Part shown: in pieces, positions 39,501 through 51,900 of the stretch
How the letters are laid out: every line of letters begins with the position of its first letter
How positions within the stretch are numbered: position 1 is the first letter of the stretch
DNA from: Zygnema cylindricum
Taxonomy: Eukaryota; Streptophyta; Zygnematophyceae; Zygnematales; Zygnemataceae
Direction of reading: 5' to 3'
NCBI GenBank assembly: GCA_037447655.1
Contig: JBBHKE010001544.1
Span: 362,939-426,938, forward strand
DNA: 64,000 bases
The notes under the pieces: generated by a model
What the model was told of the DNA's origin: nothing
The model's database searches: none
Seen by the model: the letters and a program-made list of their open reading frames with translations, nothing else
Position numbers and translations under genes: made by a program

Positions 39501-40860
39501 TGACTATGAGGAGACATTCCCCCAAGTTGTTCGTTTCCCATCAGTCAGGATTCTCCTCAGTCTAGCAGCAGCCGAAGACATGGAAATTCATCAGATGGAC
39601 ATTAAGACCGCCTTCCTCAATGGTGAGTTAGAGGAAGAAATCTTCATGAGGCAACCAGAGGGATTTGTGGAGAATGGAGAAGAAAGTAAAGTCTACAAGC
39701 TCATAAAATCCTTATATGGACTTAAGCAGGCTCCACGACAGTGGAATAAGAAACTAGATAAGTTTTTTACTGGTCTACGATATATCAGGATCAACTCTGA
39801 CCATTCTATCTATATGTTTGAGGATGAGAATGGTGTGGTCTTTATTGCAATTTATGTGGATGATTTGCTGGTGTTAAGTAAGTCTTTGGAAAAGATCAAT
39901 AAGTTGAAGAAATATCTTAGAAGCATATTTGACATGAAAGATTTAGGGGAGGCAAGATATATTTTGGGAATTCAAATGGAAAGAGATAGGGGTAAAAATA
40001 TCATAAGACTCACTCAGAAAGAAGCAATAGGAAATATGCTTAAGAAATCTCAAATGGAGAAAGCTAATAGTTGTACCACTCCCATGGACTTGAAAAAAAT
40101 ATGTGATGGGAGTGTAGAAGGGGAAGTGATAATCTTAGATGATCAGATGAGTCCAAAAAAGAGAGAGTTTATGAAGTCTATTCCTTACAGACAGGTCGTA
40201 GGAAGTTTGATCTACTTTATGTACTGTACAAGGCCTGACATAGCGGCAACAAAAGGAGTCCTCCGTAGGAGTCTGAACGATCATAGAAAGAGAGATTGGG
40301 AGGCAGCCAAGAGAGTCATGAGATATCTGGTTGGAACCTGAGAATTATGGTTGAATTTGGGAGGGGAGCACACTGATATCACCAGTTAGATTGATGCCAG
40401 TTATGGGGATGCACCTTTGAGAAGATGCACTTCTGGATATGTTTTAAATGTGGGGGAAGGTGCTTGCTGTTGGAGCAGTAAGCAACAAAAGGTGGTCGCT
40501 CAGTCTACTATGGAGGCTGAGTATATGGCGTCTTGTTCTACTGTAAAAGAACTAATGTGGGTGAAGTCATTATTGCAAGAATTGGAATATATCAAGGAGG
40601 GAGTGCATGAAATCTTTTGTGATAATCAAGCTGCAATCGCAATTTCAGCCAATCCAAAACACCATTTCAAAGCAAAACATATGGACATAAGATTAAGCTT
40701 CGTAAGAGAAAAGTTGAAAATGAAATTTTAAATCTTATGTATAGACCTGATGAAGAAATGGTGGCTGACATACTGACCAAACCTGTGCCCTCTCATAAAT
40801 TAAAATATTGTCGGGAAAAATGCAGGTTGAAAGAAAAATTAAAATTAGACTAGAAAATAA
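36506..40860 (+). pseudogene. Copia 3 gag-pol, interrupted
   Basis: One frame runs from ATG 36506 to about 38930, through a TGA near 36675 and a TAG at 36992-36994. It carries gag, a zinc knuckle CHFCX4HX4C (37379-37420), a protease with DSG (37651), and integrase with its H-H-C-C finger (38043-38160) and Asp, Asp, Glu contexts HTDIWGP, RSDNRGEY and EQNGVAER. A frameshift near 38930 leads to a second frame, with stops near 39031, at 39409-39411, at 40339-40341 and near 40387. It contains RT with YVDD (about 39856) and RNase H (about 40400-40700). A last frameshift near 40706 restores the C-terminus, which ends at about 40851. Gag and Pol were one polyprotein. Confidence 0.88.
36526..36540 (+). 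promoter_or_regulatory. Half-tRNA-type primer-binding site of copia 3
   Basis: GGTTATGGGCCCACC starts immediately after the LTR. All 15 bases are complementary to the anticodon stem-loop region of plant initiator tRNA-Met (GGUGGGCCCAUAACC, known tRNA sequence). Drosophila copia is known to prime from a cleaved half of this tRNA. The site also encodes gag residues. Confidence 0.8.
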
Positions 40861-40866
40861 AAGGAG

Positions 40867-41901
40867 TGTTGAAATTTATAGATTTCTATAGTATTTTCTA
40901 GGTTTAAATATGTTTGTATGAAAGGAAAAGAAAAGGACGGACAGCCTGCCTCCACCTCCGCTCTCTAGTCCCCATACTTGTTGTAGTCACTGAAGGTTAG
41001 AGAGGGTGGTTGATCCATGGCTGCCTTAGTTCAACAGGCAGCTATTTTTAGTAGGTTACTAAAAATATACTTGACAGACCAGAGATTTGATCCCGGTACC
41101 TACAGTTCATCAAGTTGGCCGGTAGCGGTCAGCTTTATTCTAATAGACTAGGATCAATGCTAAGTGCTATGGTATATGATAGATATATATATAGTTCGGG
41201 TGAATTAAAACCATTTAACTACAACTGTTTACGGCGTATATAGATTCAGTTTTAGAAAGTACGTCGTACGATAGTAATTCAAAACAGATACCACACATTT
41301 TGTTTCGACAGCGAAATAAATGCCGCGCAAGTATTTATTACGGCTAAGATTGCGTTTCGCATAAAATCCAACGGCGCACATCATCGCCGAAATCCCAGAG
41401 TGGTCACTTTGGCGTTTTATGACGTGGCATGACCTGGAGCCACGTGGAAAGATGACATTCGGTCATAGGAATTTTGAGGAACGTACGGACGAGTGAAATG
41501 CGGACACGCGTCCGCTTAATAGCCTTGTCGTACATAGGCCGTACAAAAGGTACACCGGCAGTAGTACTTTTTGTACGGTACAGTAATCTGATTGGTCCGT
41601 ACTTGAATAGATAGAAGTTATTAGAGAGAATCAAGACTTAGAAAATTTGGTAGGTAGTCACCTCTCCCTTTGAGAGTTTGTACAAATTGACATTTTTACT
41701 GCCTCATAACTCATCGCCTGGTTGGGCGTTTTCAGAGATTCTTTTTCCTACAGACTCAGTGGAGTCCAAGCTGCACAGGGGTGCATTCAGATTGTCAGCT
41801 TAATTACTCGGCCAGCAGTGGCTATGGGTTTAAGTGGGCTAGTTAACAATTATCTAGAGGCTTCTTGTATTCTGTAGTCGAATGGAGGACACACAATTGC
41901 A
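40867..41901 (+). repeat. 3' LTR of copia 3
   Basis: This 1035-bp LTR begins TGTTGAAATT and ends AATTGCA after a polypurine run. It preserves the unoccupied target of solo LTR A and repeats the gag start ATGGAGGACACA. Confidence 0.93.
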
Positions 41902-41906
41902 AACAG

Positions 41907-41990
41907 GCCCCTAGGCAATGGAATTTGAAGCTTGATGAATTCTTGGCCAGTCTAGGATTTCAAAGGATAAGTTATGATTACTCCTCCATG
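41907..41990 (+). pseudogene. Remainder of copia 2 RT after copia 3
   Basis: The sequence continues the RT directly after the duplicated AACAG (QAPRQWN, then KLDEF and SLGFQR). It ends around 41990, where opposite-strand copia 4 sequence begins. Confidence 0.8.
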
Positions 41991-44900
41991 GTGGACTGAG
42001 CAATAACCTTTTGCTGTTTGCTACTCCAACAGCAAGCCCCATCACCCACATATAATATATATCCAAAAGTACATCTCCTCATCGGAGTATCACCATAAAT
42101 GGCATCACTCCAAGTAGTGATGTCAGTATTCTCCCCACCCAAATGCAACCATAGATCCCTAGTTCCAATCAAATATCTCAGGACCCACTTAGCTGCCTCC
42201 CTATCACTCTTAGTGGGAGCATTTAGACTTCTACTCATCACTCCTACAACTGCAGCTAAATCCGACCGGGTACAATTCATAAAATAGATTAGACTTCCCA
42301 CTACTTGCCTGTAAGGAATAGTCTGCATAAATTTCTCTTCTTCGGGAGATAATTCTTTGTCTAAGACTATGACTCCTTCTTCCTCACTCCCCTCACTTCC
42401 CTTGTTTAACTCCATTGGAGTTGTACAACTATTAGCTTTATCCATCTGAAATTTTTCAAGCATGTTCCCTATTGCTTTCTTTTGAGTCAATCTTATAATC
42501 TTTCTTTTGGGGTCTCTTTCTACTTGAATTCCCAAAATATATTTTGCTTCCCCCATATCATTCATTTCAAATCTCCCCTAAAGATCGGTTTTCAGTTTAT
42601 TAATTTTTTCCATTGATTTACTTAAAACAAGTAAATCATCAACGTAAATTGCAATATATTTAACACCTTTCTCATCTTCAAAAATATAGATTGAGTTATC
42701 TGAGCTGGTTCGGATATATCCTAGACCGGTGAAAAACTCATCAAGCTTCATATTCCACTGTTGAGGCGCTTGTTTCAAACCATAAAGGGATTTGATCAGC
42801 CGACATACCTTACTCTCTTCTCCTTGCTCCACAAATCTTTCGGGTTCTTGCATGAAGATCTCCTCTTCCAATTCTCCATGCAAAAAGGCTGTCTTAATGT
42901 CCATCTGGTGCACCTCTATGTATTCTGCTGCTGCTAGACTGAGAAGTATGCGGACGGAGGGAAATCTGACAAGCGGGGCAAAGGTTTCCTCGTAGTCGAT
43001 TCCATCTTTCTGTGTAAATCCTTTTGCCACTAATTCGGCTTTGTATCGCTCAATGGTGTTATCCAGGTTCAGTTTAAGTTTGAAAACCCACTTACAACCG
43101 ATTGGTTTTCGCTTAGGTGGACAGTCCAACAGCTCCCAAGTATCGGCTGCCATAATTGAGGCCATCTCCTCATTGATGGCTGTCTTCCACTTGTTCCTTT
43201 CTGGATAAGTCATTGCCTCTCCATAAGTTTGAGGTTCATCTTAATCTGATAGTTTTGTTACTTTGTTGTTAACTTGTTTTTCTTGCAATCTTTTGCTACT
43301 TCTCCTTCCCCCCTCAAAATCTGTAGCCGGAATAGATGGTTCTCGTGAGTTATTTCGAACAATCTCGGCTTCTCCCCTATACATTGATTCCGAATCAATT
43401 TCCCTCACGTCTTTTGCTTTGGGTAGAGTTCTCACTGGAGTTTCTGCAGCCGAGTCCTTTTCAGTCTGATTTGTACCTGCAAGAATGTCATATTCTCTAA
43501 AACCTGGATTGTTAGGTGCTCAAAGTCATCGGAATTTTCTGACTCAAATCTGATTTTTACTGAATTTGTATACTTGAAGGGTTCTACAGACTTTCCTTCA
43601 TCCATAACTACTAGATGCTTTACTAAGGTTATATCTTCCCTTTTTAGATCGTAAAATCTATATCCTTTAACATCCTCATCATATTCTAATAAGTGTCCCG
43701 ATTTTCCTTTAGGATCTAGCTTCTAATTAGACCGATCTATATCTAGACTGAATACTTGACAGCCGAAAACCTTTAAGTGAGATTTGTCTGGTTTTCGGCC
43801 GGTCCATCTCTCAGAAGGTGTTTGATCTTTTATAGCTGAGGTAAGAACTCTATTTTTGAGGTAATTAGCGTAGTTCATTCCTTCGGCCCAAAACCTTTTT
43901 CCTATCTTCTTATCCGATAACATACTTCTAGCACTATCACTTAGTGTCATTTTTAATCGTTCAGCTACCCTATTGTGTTCCAGGTTTTCTGGAACTGTAT
44001 TTTAGTGTTGAACTCCATCTTCCCTCAAAAACTCCTCAAACTGGTTAGAAGTATACTCTCCACCATTGTCACTCTTTACTCTCTTGATTGGAGTTTCAGG
44101 GAGTTTTTCGCTCCATGCTTTATATTGTCAAAAACAATCATGAGCTTCTGACTTGTTTTTCAAAAAATACACCCTGGAATACCGAGACTAATCATCACTT
44201 ATAGTCATCATAAATCTCTTCGCTCCCGGTGAGGGTACTTTTGCCGGTCCCCTAATACCTGTGTGTACTAAATCTATAATTTTTTCTCCCCTATAGGTGG
44301 CTGTTTTGGGAAGGGGCAATCTGTGTGCTTTACCTTAAGCATATCCACTACAATCACTTAGATTCTCACTCTCACTGAACTGAATTCCTTCCACCACTCC
44401 CATCTTTTTCATTAAATCTTTTCAGTACTCTCTAGCTCCTTAAAAAGTGTAGCAACTCATTGCAAAATCCCAACCTCTTCCCCCTTTTGTATACATACTC
44501 CTTAACTTTTTGATCTGCAAACTGTTGTTGCTGATTCGTACTAGTTTGGTACATCTCTATGAGAGCCTTCCAAAGATCGGATGCCCTTTCTACCTGCAAA
44601 TGAGGACATGCTAGTCCTTGAGTAAAATGGCGGAGGATGAAGTGCTTTGCCGCCATATTGTTGAAGTCTTAGGTATCAGTATCATTCTCCTCGTTCCTCG
44701 GAATAGGTGACATAAATGCCGAACCAGTTGCTATTGGTGTGGTCGTCTCTTTCTCCTTTCTCTTGTCCACCACCTCTCCTTCCTTTGTCTCTTCCGTTGA
44801 AGATGGATCTGCATCTTTAGTGAATCTGCCTCCTGTAAATCCTGGAGGTATCCCAAGACAGGATGGACTCCTCACCTGTCCACTCACTATTCCCCAATAC

Positions 44901-46068
44901 CGTTTCTCACATAGAGCTCCTATCATCATGCTTTCCCAGTATATGAAGCCAACTCCATTGAATATGAGCACCCTAGATGGTGGGTCTATAACCTGCAACT
45001 TTGAGACCTCAATGGACCTCAGAGTAAGCAGCTCACACGAAGCCTCAAGGATAACCCTCACCCTTTTGTCTTTCAGCACGAATAATTGCCACCTTGACAA
45101 ACAAAAACTCTGATCACCTTCACCATTGTGAAGGTAAGTCTCCATTGAGTCGATAGCAAAAAGAATCTTTGAGTTTGCTCCCTTGAGCAGTAAATTATGG
45201 AGGGTCAAAGTTGACCTTTTGTACGGAAGCTCTCTGGGAGAGAGGGTCCTATCTACCAATTTTTCTAAGTCCTATCTCTCTCAAAAACTCTATCTACTGA
45301 TGTACGGAACCAATTATATTACTCTTCTGTACACAGAAGTATAGCTGCTGGTGTACTTTCTGTACAGATACTGTACGACATGGCCTAAATGTCGACACGT
45401 GGTATATCCAGATTTGCTCCCTTAATCCCCGAGATGACGCGATCCAATGTCATTCTGCCACGTGTCATCCGATGTGGCGATGACCAAAAACCGCCGAAAT
45501 CCTCTTCCGTGATCTCGGCATTCATTCCGGCCGTCCGATTTAAATGCATATTTAATCGTAGCCGTAATAAATACTTGTGCGATATTCGTTTCACTATCGA
45601 AGCAAACGCGCAGTACTTATTTCTTGTCCGTACATTAATCCGTACTTTTACATAACCGAATCTATGTATCCTGTAAATAGTTTCGGTTAAATAAATTTGT
45701 TAGGATAAAAATGTTTATCTAATTATCAAACCATATGTAATCTAACACTCGTTATAGACTAAATGGATAGAGTTACCGGCTACTGGCAGCTCTGATGGCC
45801 GATAGGTACGAGGATCAAATCCTGGATTCGACAGCTCTACTTTTAGTAAATTAGTAAATCAACTAATTTACTACAGTAAATCAACTAATCTACTACTCGT
45901 AAATCTCAGGATAGCATAGGTAGCCATGGCTCTAGCTTCATCTCAGACTTTTAGTGACTGCAACAAGTGTGGGAGTTGAAGAGAGAAATTAGAGGCAGAC
46001 TGCCTTTGCTTCTTTTCTGTATTTTATTTTAGACCTAGAAAATACTAAAATAACCATCAATTTCAACA
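41978..46068 (-). mobile_element. Copia element 4 (family 2), minus strand, 3'-truncated
   Basis: The 5' LTR is 44994-46068. The primer site GGTTATAGACCCACC (44979-44993) has two changes from that of copia 3. Gag lies at 45259-44432 with stops. A large internal deletion removes the zinc knuckle and protease, so gag runs straight into the integrase (about 44420-43720). Integrase has stops, and Gly replaces the first catalytic Asp (VHTGIRGP). RT with YVDD (43213-42578) is followed by a frame change and RNase H, ending at the QSTMEE stretch near 41985. The RNase H end and the 3' LTR are missing. Confidence 0.87.
44994..46068 (-). repeat. 5' LTR of copia 4
   Basis: The 1075-bp LTR starts TGTTGAAATT (at 46068, minus strand) and ends AAGTTGCA. 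It is clearly related to the copia 3 LTR but diverged. It lies against an older plus-strand LTR fragment of the same superfamily. Confidence 0.85.
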
Positions 46069-47093
46069 TCTAGGTGTAGAGATTTTAAAATAAAAGTCAA
46101 ATAAGGAGACAGTGACAGCTTGCCTCTAACTCATCACTCAAGTCCCCACACTTGTCGTAGTCATTGAATACTTGAGTAGGAGTTAGATCCATGGGTACCT
46201 TGGTTGTCCAAAGAGGACAGGAAGGCAAATCTTGAGAGAGTTACCTAAAATGTTTGACGGACCCGAGATTTGTTCTAAGTACCTGGCGTCCGTCAAATAA
46301 GCCTTCAGCCTGAACCTATAAGTCTATGATTAGTGGTAAGATATAGTAGGTTTGATAAATATATATTTTGTAACACGTAGACTAGTTCATTTAACAGGAT
46401 ATAGATACGTAATGCTTAGATACCGTTTTAGTACGTTTTTAATGTATTATATTAAACGAATACCTCGCATTTGTTTCGAACACGAAATAAATACCGCGTG
46501 TATATTTTCAACGGCTGTAGTTGTTGGCGGTTTTGATCGGACGGCCAAGATAGGCGCCGCGATCATGGAATATGTACTTTTGGCGTTTTATTGTCATCGC
46601 CATATCATGTGACACGTGGAGCGACGTGGTTGGATTGCGGCAACTTTGGAGATTATGGGAACAAATCCGGATATGACATGTGTCGACATTTTGGCCATGT
46701 CGTACAATGGTCGTACAGAAAGTACACCAACACATGTACTTTTCTCTACGACACAATAATGTGATTGATGCCGTACGTCAGTAGATAGAGTTTTAGAGAG
46801 AGATAGGACTAAGAATATTTTGTAGGTAGCAGCTTCTCTCCGAGAGAGCTCTTGTACAAAAGGTCATCTCTGACCATTCATAATTATCAATTTACTTGAC
46901 CATTTCCAGTGATTTTTTTTGTTGCAGACTCAAAGGAGTCCAGGCTACACAAGGGTGTAGTCTGTTAGAGTTTTTTCCAGCCAAGGTGGCTGCATTTTTA
47001 AGGTAAAGTCAAAGTGGGTGAATGTGTCCAAAACATATATTCTAACTTTGCATTCTGTGGTGGAGCTGAGCACACAAAAATTCTTATTTCACA
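46069..47093 (+). repeat. Truncated LTR of a family 2 relative
   Basis: From TCTAGG onward the sequence follows the copia 3 LTR in order (GACAGCTTGCCTC, CCCCACACTTGTCGTAGTC, GATCCATGG, GACGGACC) to about TTTCACA. The first ~30 bp are missing at the junction with copia 4. The sequence after it does not match the usual primer site well. Confidence 0.65.
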
Positions 47094-47185
47094 GGAGTGA
47101 AGCTATTATGGGTTTCTGATTGTCAAAGGGTCATTCATTTGGGTTTATATTAACTTGGAGTCGGCACTATCTAGATTAGCTTCTT

Positions 47186-47703
47186 TTGGATCTACGATTT
47201 TTGTGGGCAATGGAGCACACAATGTTTCAGGCGTTACCTCTCATGGATTACCGCGGCCCAACCTATTATCCTGGGGTCAGATTTTGCAATCAAAATAGTT
47301 CTCACAGCAGAGAAATTACAACCTACAACGAAACGTTTATTGACTTCCGCATGCACCACAGAACTAGTCCTCGGAATCACCAAAGAACTAGTTGTTTTCA
47401 ATTCCAAAACAAATCGGAGACAGTTTTCGCAGAAATATATGCCCACGCCTTTGTCACAAAGTGCAGTGATTATGAGTGCCTTGTTGGCCAAGACGTCATT
47501 TTTCGCGTAGGGGGGGGGTGGGGTTGATATGCATGATCAAACATTTTCGTACAGACCTAACAATTTTTCGGAACCCAAAATTTGCTTACCCTTTATCTCG
47601 GCCCGACAACTCATGCCTACTATGGCCCATTCGGCGCTAATCTTGCCAGCCTATGCCGCAGTTGGAATAGGTGCAGACATCATTGAATCTCTTACAGCGG
47701 ATT
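47186..47703 (+). pseudogene. Gypsy aspartic protease domain (decayed)
   Basis: The frame from 47186 contains a weak MDYRGP where D-T/S-G is expected and, near its end, CLVGQDVIFRVGG, which matches the C-terminal LLGxD segment of retroviral-type proteases. A run of G (47511-47519) shifts the frame. The new frame continues with VDMHDQTFSYRPN, the usual following segment, to a stop at 47703. The family is inferred from these C-terminal motifs and from the position upstream of the methyltransferase and RT. Gag was not found; a truncated LTR lies upstream. Confidence 0.6.
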
Positions 47704-47719
47704 AAATCTCACTTGATCC

Positions 47720-47751
47720 CCGGGTTTACTATAATTATTTAGTAAACCCGG
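47720..47751. other. Perfect hairpin between protease and methyltransferase
   Basis: CCGGGTTTACTA (47720-47731) and TAGTAAACCCGG (47740-47751) are perfect 12-bp arms around an 8-base AT loop. Confidence 0.6.
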
Positions 47752-47839
47752 ATTTATCATAAACTCTTCGGAGTTTGACCAGCTTTATAAATTTACTATA
47801 TCGATTCCTTTATCTAGTATTCCAAATCCACCCTCCATT

Positions 47840-48900
47840 ACGATTGATCCGTCCAGGTTCTTGCCCATTAAATGGACACTGGTCAATTTACAACCTCACC
47901 AAAACGGTCTCGTTATCTTCGACCTTTTTGCAGGAATAAGGACTTCACTTCTCTCTTACATTCAAAACGGTCTTCTGATAAAGCATTACTATTCCGTAGA
48001 TATTGACCCTTTACCCAGAGGCACTCAGTTGCACCAGTGTCAAGTCTTGCACGAACAGTATCGCTATCTCTTACCCCAGTCTGCGTTTCAGGATATTCAT
48101 TCGGCGTTGCCACAGGATATCCGGCTAATAGGAAATCATCATTTAATGGAATTGGAACGAATTGATCTCCTCTTTGCCGGATGGGAATGTCAGGGTATGT
48201 GTAGGGCCGGGAAAAGTTTAGGTCTCGCAGATCCGCGTACTAAGTTGTTCTTCGAGGTGGTTCGTCTGATCCACTTCTTCCAAAACTTGGATCGTCCTTT
48301 CAGATACATCTTAGAATATATCGCAGCTTATAATGATCCATGACCCACGGTTCTCGTAGATTACAAACGCAACGAATCATTGATTAGAGCACCTTTAATT
48401 ATCGATGCCGCACGCCACGGTTCAGTGGCCCACCCCGTTCGTTCTAAGTGGACTAACCTGGTGGACATGGGTCGGCTCCGAGAAGCTAACCTCGTTGTCC
48501 GACCACCTAACCTTTCCATTCACGATGCACTTCTTCCATTTCATAAGGTTCAGACCTGTATATAGATAGACTATCCTCCTGCATTTGGTCTTAACATCTC
48601 GGGCCAGCCACTACGTGCACTGCCTACACTAGTGGCATATCCACACTCGCAGGTATACTCACATAATGGACTAAGCATGCTTCTGAATACTCATACAGGC
48701 AGCTTAGAACAACCTTCTGCTGCAAAACGAGAACATCTTTTACATTTCATTTCAGGCACTACTACCGCCCTAAGACTCACCGAGCGGTAGCGCTGCACCT
48801 TACTTGGTTGAGTCATCGATCGCCAATCATTGTTATTCGTCTTGGGCATGGGGTTTGCAACTGGCCGATATGCACAGAATAATCCTTCTCAATCTGCTGG
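47840..48900 (+). pseudogene. Cytosine-5 DNA methyltransferase domain in a gypsy element
   Basis: One frame spans the whole domain. Motif I is DLFAGI (near 47920, SAM binding). Motif IV has the catalytic Cys at 48188-48190 in the context GWECQGMCRAG, with Glu where Pro is usual. LGLADPRTKLFFEVVRLI follows. The ENV position of motif VI reads EYI (48314-48322). IIDAARHG and a target-recognition-like stretch come next. R-x3-LLG-x2-ID and GMGFATGRY match C-terminal motifs IX-X. Stops lie at 48341, 48563, 48788 and 48809. The domain sits between protease and RT in the polyprotein, so it was probably released by the element's protease and could have methylated element or host DNA. It is now inactive. 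Whether it belongs to the Dnmt3/DRM, CMT or bacterial-like branch cannot be told by eye. Confidence 0.85.
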
Positions 48901-51900
48901 GGGGGGGGCATACACCATTTAAACAAACATCATCCAAATCCTCACCTTCTCTTTTGGTTACAATTTTTCAGCTCGATCTTTTTCCTTTCCCCGCTAAGTT
49001 TGACACAGATCACAGTATTTATGATTTTTTGGAACCTAGTCACATGAGTTGGTCTCTCCCACCATACACGGCTGCAAGATCTCAGGTACCGGTACGGGCA
49101 TCACCACACCGGACAACTGCATTTCCGTCTAGAAGTTGGCATCACGCAGTAAATTGTTTGCATCAGTTTCCTGTCGAGTATGAGTTGGGTCACTCCTTGA
49201 TAGCAGATGAACAACTAGCATTTGCACAAGCCAGGGAAACCATGACCATTAACACGCCTGAAAAACCGACATGGAAATTCGGAACTGGACTAACAGAAAC
49301 TGAACACGAACTTTTAGATGAAGTCATAAACCGAAACGTAGACGCATTTGCTTTCTCCCTGAAAGACTTAGGTCGACACACCACTTACAAAATGTCTATT
49401 GACCTGGAAGATGACAGACCTATATTTAAGCCCAAGCATCGTCTATCCGAAACTGAATGGGTATCTGTGGACAAACGTGTAGAAATTAATGGTCTTTTAA
49501 AGAATTTTCTAGGTCTGAATAGAAATAAGAAAGAAGCCGAGGCATGCCTCGTAAAAAAGACGTGGAGGGGAATTATACAGAACGTCGCATGTGTGGGGAC
49601 TATGGAGAACTGAGTTCACGTACAATCCAGGACCGACATCCAATGCCGTTAGCCGAGGATATTTTTGATCACGTGGGCAAAGCTAAATATTTTAGCATCC
49701 TAGATCTTGTTGTTTTTGAAAAGTTAGTTTCGTGCGAACACATCGTTTCGTGCGTACGCGATGTTTCGTGCGTACGCATTTACGCGATATATTGTGGAGG
49801 TTCGAAAGGATTTATGGATTGGGGAATTAAATGTACACATAAAATTAATGAAGTAATTGAGTGGCGCGAAATGTGAGAGGAAATGGACGGCGGATCGCGA
49901 AGCAATCCGACGTGTGATAATCGACGAAGATAAAATGGTACGTCGCACGTACGAAACATAATGCGACAGATGAAAGTTATTACATGGGACGCCGCCGGTA
50001 CGGAGCGTCGTATTTGACAGGTGTACTTTAAGTTGTCGCTTATTGCGACATGCATTTATCGAAAATGACGTGTACCTTAAATGCGACAAGGCGCATTTAT
50101 GACGAAGTACGTGATTTCGGTACGGACAAGATTTGGATCGTACGAATTGATTTCGGCAAGTTGTTCGAGGTACACGTGGAGGGCGGACGACGTCCGCCGA
50201 TATTTTTAAGGGACCACATTGTTTTTATGACACATTATCTAGTGGACCGTACATATGCGATGTCGGTTCACTACGTGGACTTATCCACAAGTGACTAAGC
50301 AAGTTGTCACTTATGACGCGGATTTTTGGATGCGTCGGTGTAAATATTTGAAGCATCAATGTTTTGTCTTATTTGAATTAATGATTTAGTGTTGATTAAA
50401 ATAGTTATATTTTACGTGATTAATGAGGATATCGACACTTTAATTTATGTGTCGTATTTGCAGACAAGTGTACGCTTACGATTGCTTGACTTTCAGGTGT
50501 ACGCTTACGATTAGTTTGATTTAATGACAGTTACGTAATTTACGTTGGTTATTTTGACACTTAGTGATTTGTTAACAGCTCACAAGTGTATATATAGATT
50601 TGAGCTTCATTAGAATAAATAATCAATGCTGGTTAGTAAAGTGGGGACCGAAGATGTAGTATTTTAGGGTTGTCGATTAGGTCATGCACTTTGAATGATA
50701 TAATGATTATTTGATTATACTTTGATTGTACTCTTGTTTATGTGTGATGCATTTGTTTTTATTATTTATTTATGTTATTTTATATATGTTTTGCATTGTT
50801 AATGCATTTGTCCTAGGGTTTGTTTATGTCGATTATTCCATCAAACCTTAGATGATGTCATAGGGTTTATTTATGTTGATTATTCCAAGAAACCCTAAAT
50901 GTTGTTGTATGTTAAATGGAGGATGCATTTCAAATGATTGTTCGTCGACCTATTTTTGCTTAGCTTTTTGCATGATAGTTTGGGTGGCTTCTGCGGTCTA
51001 TTTTAGACCAAAGAACAACAGATCTTGGACAAGGATTTAATCAAATCGAAATAGAGGAAAAATATCGACAAAAAACTGCATTTTGGGGTAGTGATAGACG
51101 TTGGGAATGGGCGGTTATGCCTTTTGGACTGAAAAATGCACCAGTAGGATTCCTGAAAGTCATGGACTCAGTCTTGGGGGGATGTAAGTTTGCCTGTTGC
51201 TATATCGACGATCTAATCATCGCTTCATCCTCTATAGAGAAACATGTCGTGTATATAGAGTGGGTGTTGAAGAAATTAAAAAAGGTAGGACTTAAATGTC
51301 ATCCTGCCAAATATACCGTTGGGGCCGAAGGGGTCCCATACCTTGGGCATTTTATCTCGTCCGAGGGAATTATCCCGCTAGAAGTCAAAGTGGAAGCTAT
51401 TAGTAAACTACCGGCCCCAACTGATTTGATTAGTCTGCGTGCATTTCTAGGGTTAGCCAATATTACCGGTTGTTTGTTCTTAGTTTCGGCACACTTCCAT
51501 CTCCATTAAATGAACTCTTGAAGAAATTTGTCCCCTTCACGTGGGGACCCTCTCAGATCAAGGCATTTCATGATTAAAGGACGCACTGTCCACCACCCCC
51601 ATCCTCCGTCCCCCAAATCATAAATAACCGTTTTGCCTACAAACTGACTTTGGTAAGCCCGGTATTGCCGCTATCCTTAGTCAACGCAAACTCACAGGTG
51701 AGGAATATGTGGTGGCCTACGCTAGTAGAAGCAACAATCAAGCGGAATCAAATTACAGTAGTTACGAGGGAGAATGCCTTGCCGCAGTTTGGGGTATTGT
51801 GCATTTCCGACATTCTCTCTATGGCAAGCCTTTTACCCTTCTTACACACCATTAACCATTGCATTGGCTCATGACCAATGAGAAGCTATCAGGCAAATTA

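Larger units (their letters stand above)
33992..41906 (+). mobile_element. Copia element 3 (family 2), full length with both LTRs
   Basis: The LTRs are 33997-36525 (1037 bp once solo LTR A is removed) and 40867-41901 (1035 bp). The flanking duplication AACAG (33992-33996, 41902-41906) interrupts the RT of copia 2. The LTRs begin TGTTGAAATT and end AATTGCA. About twenty differences, mostly transitions plus small indels, are visible in the first 340 aligned bases, so the insertion is not recent. A PBS follows the 5' LTR and a purine run (AAAATAAAAGGAG) precedes the 3' LTR. Confidence 0.93.
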
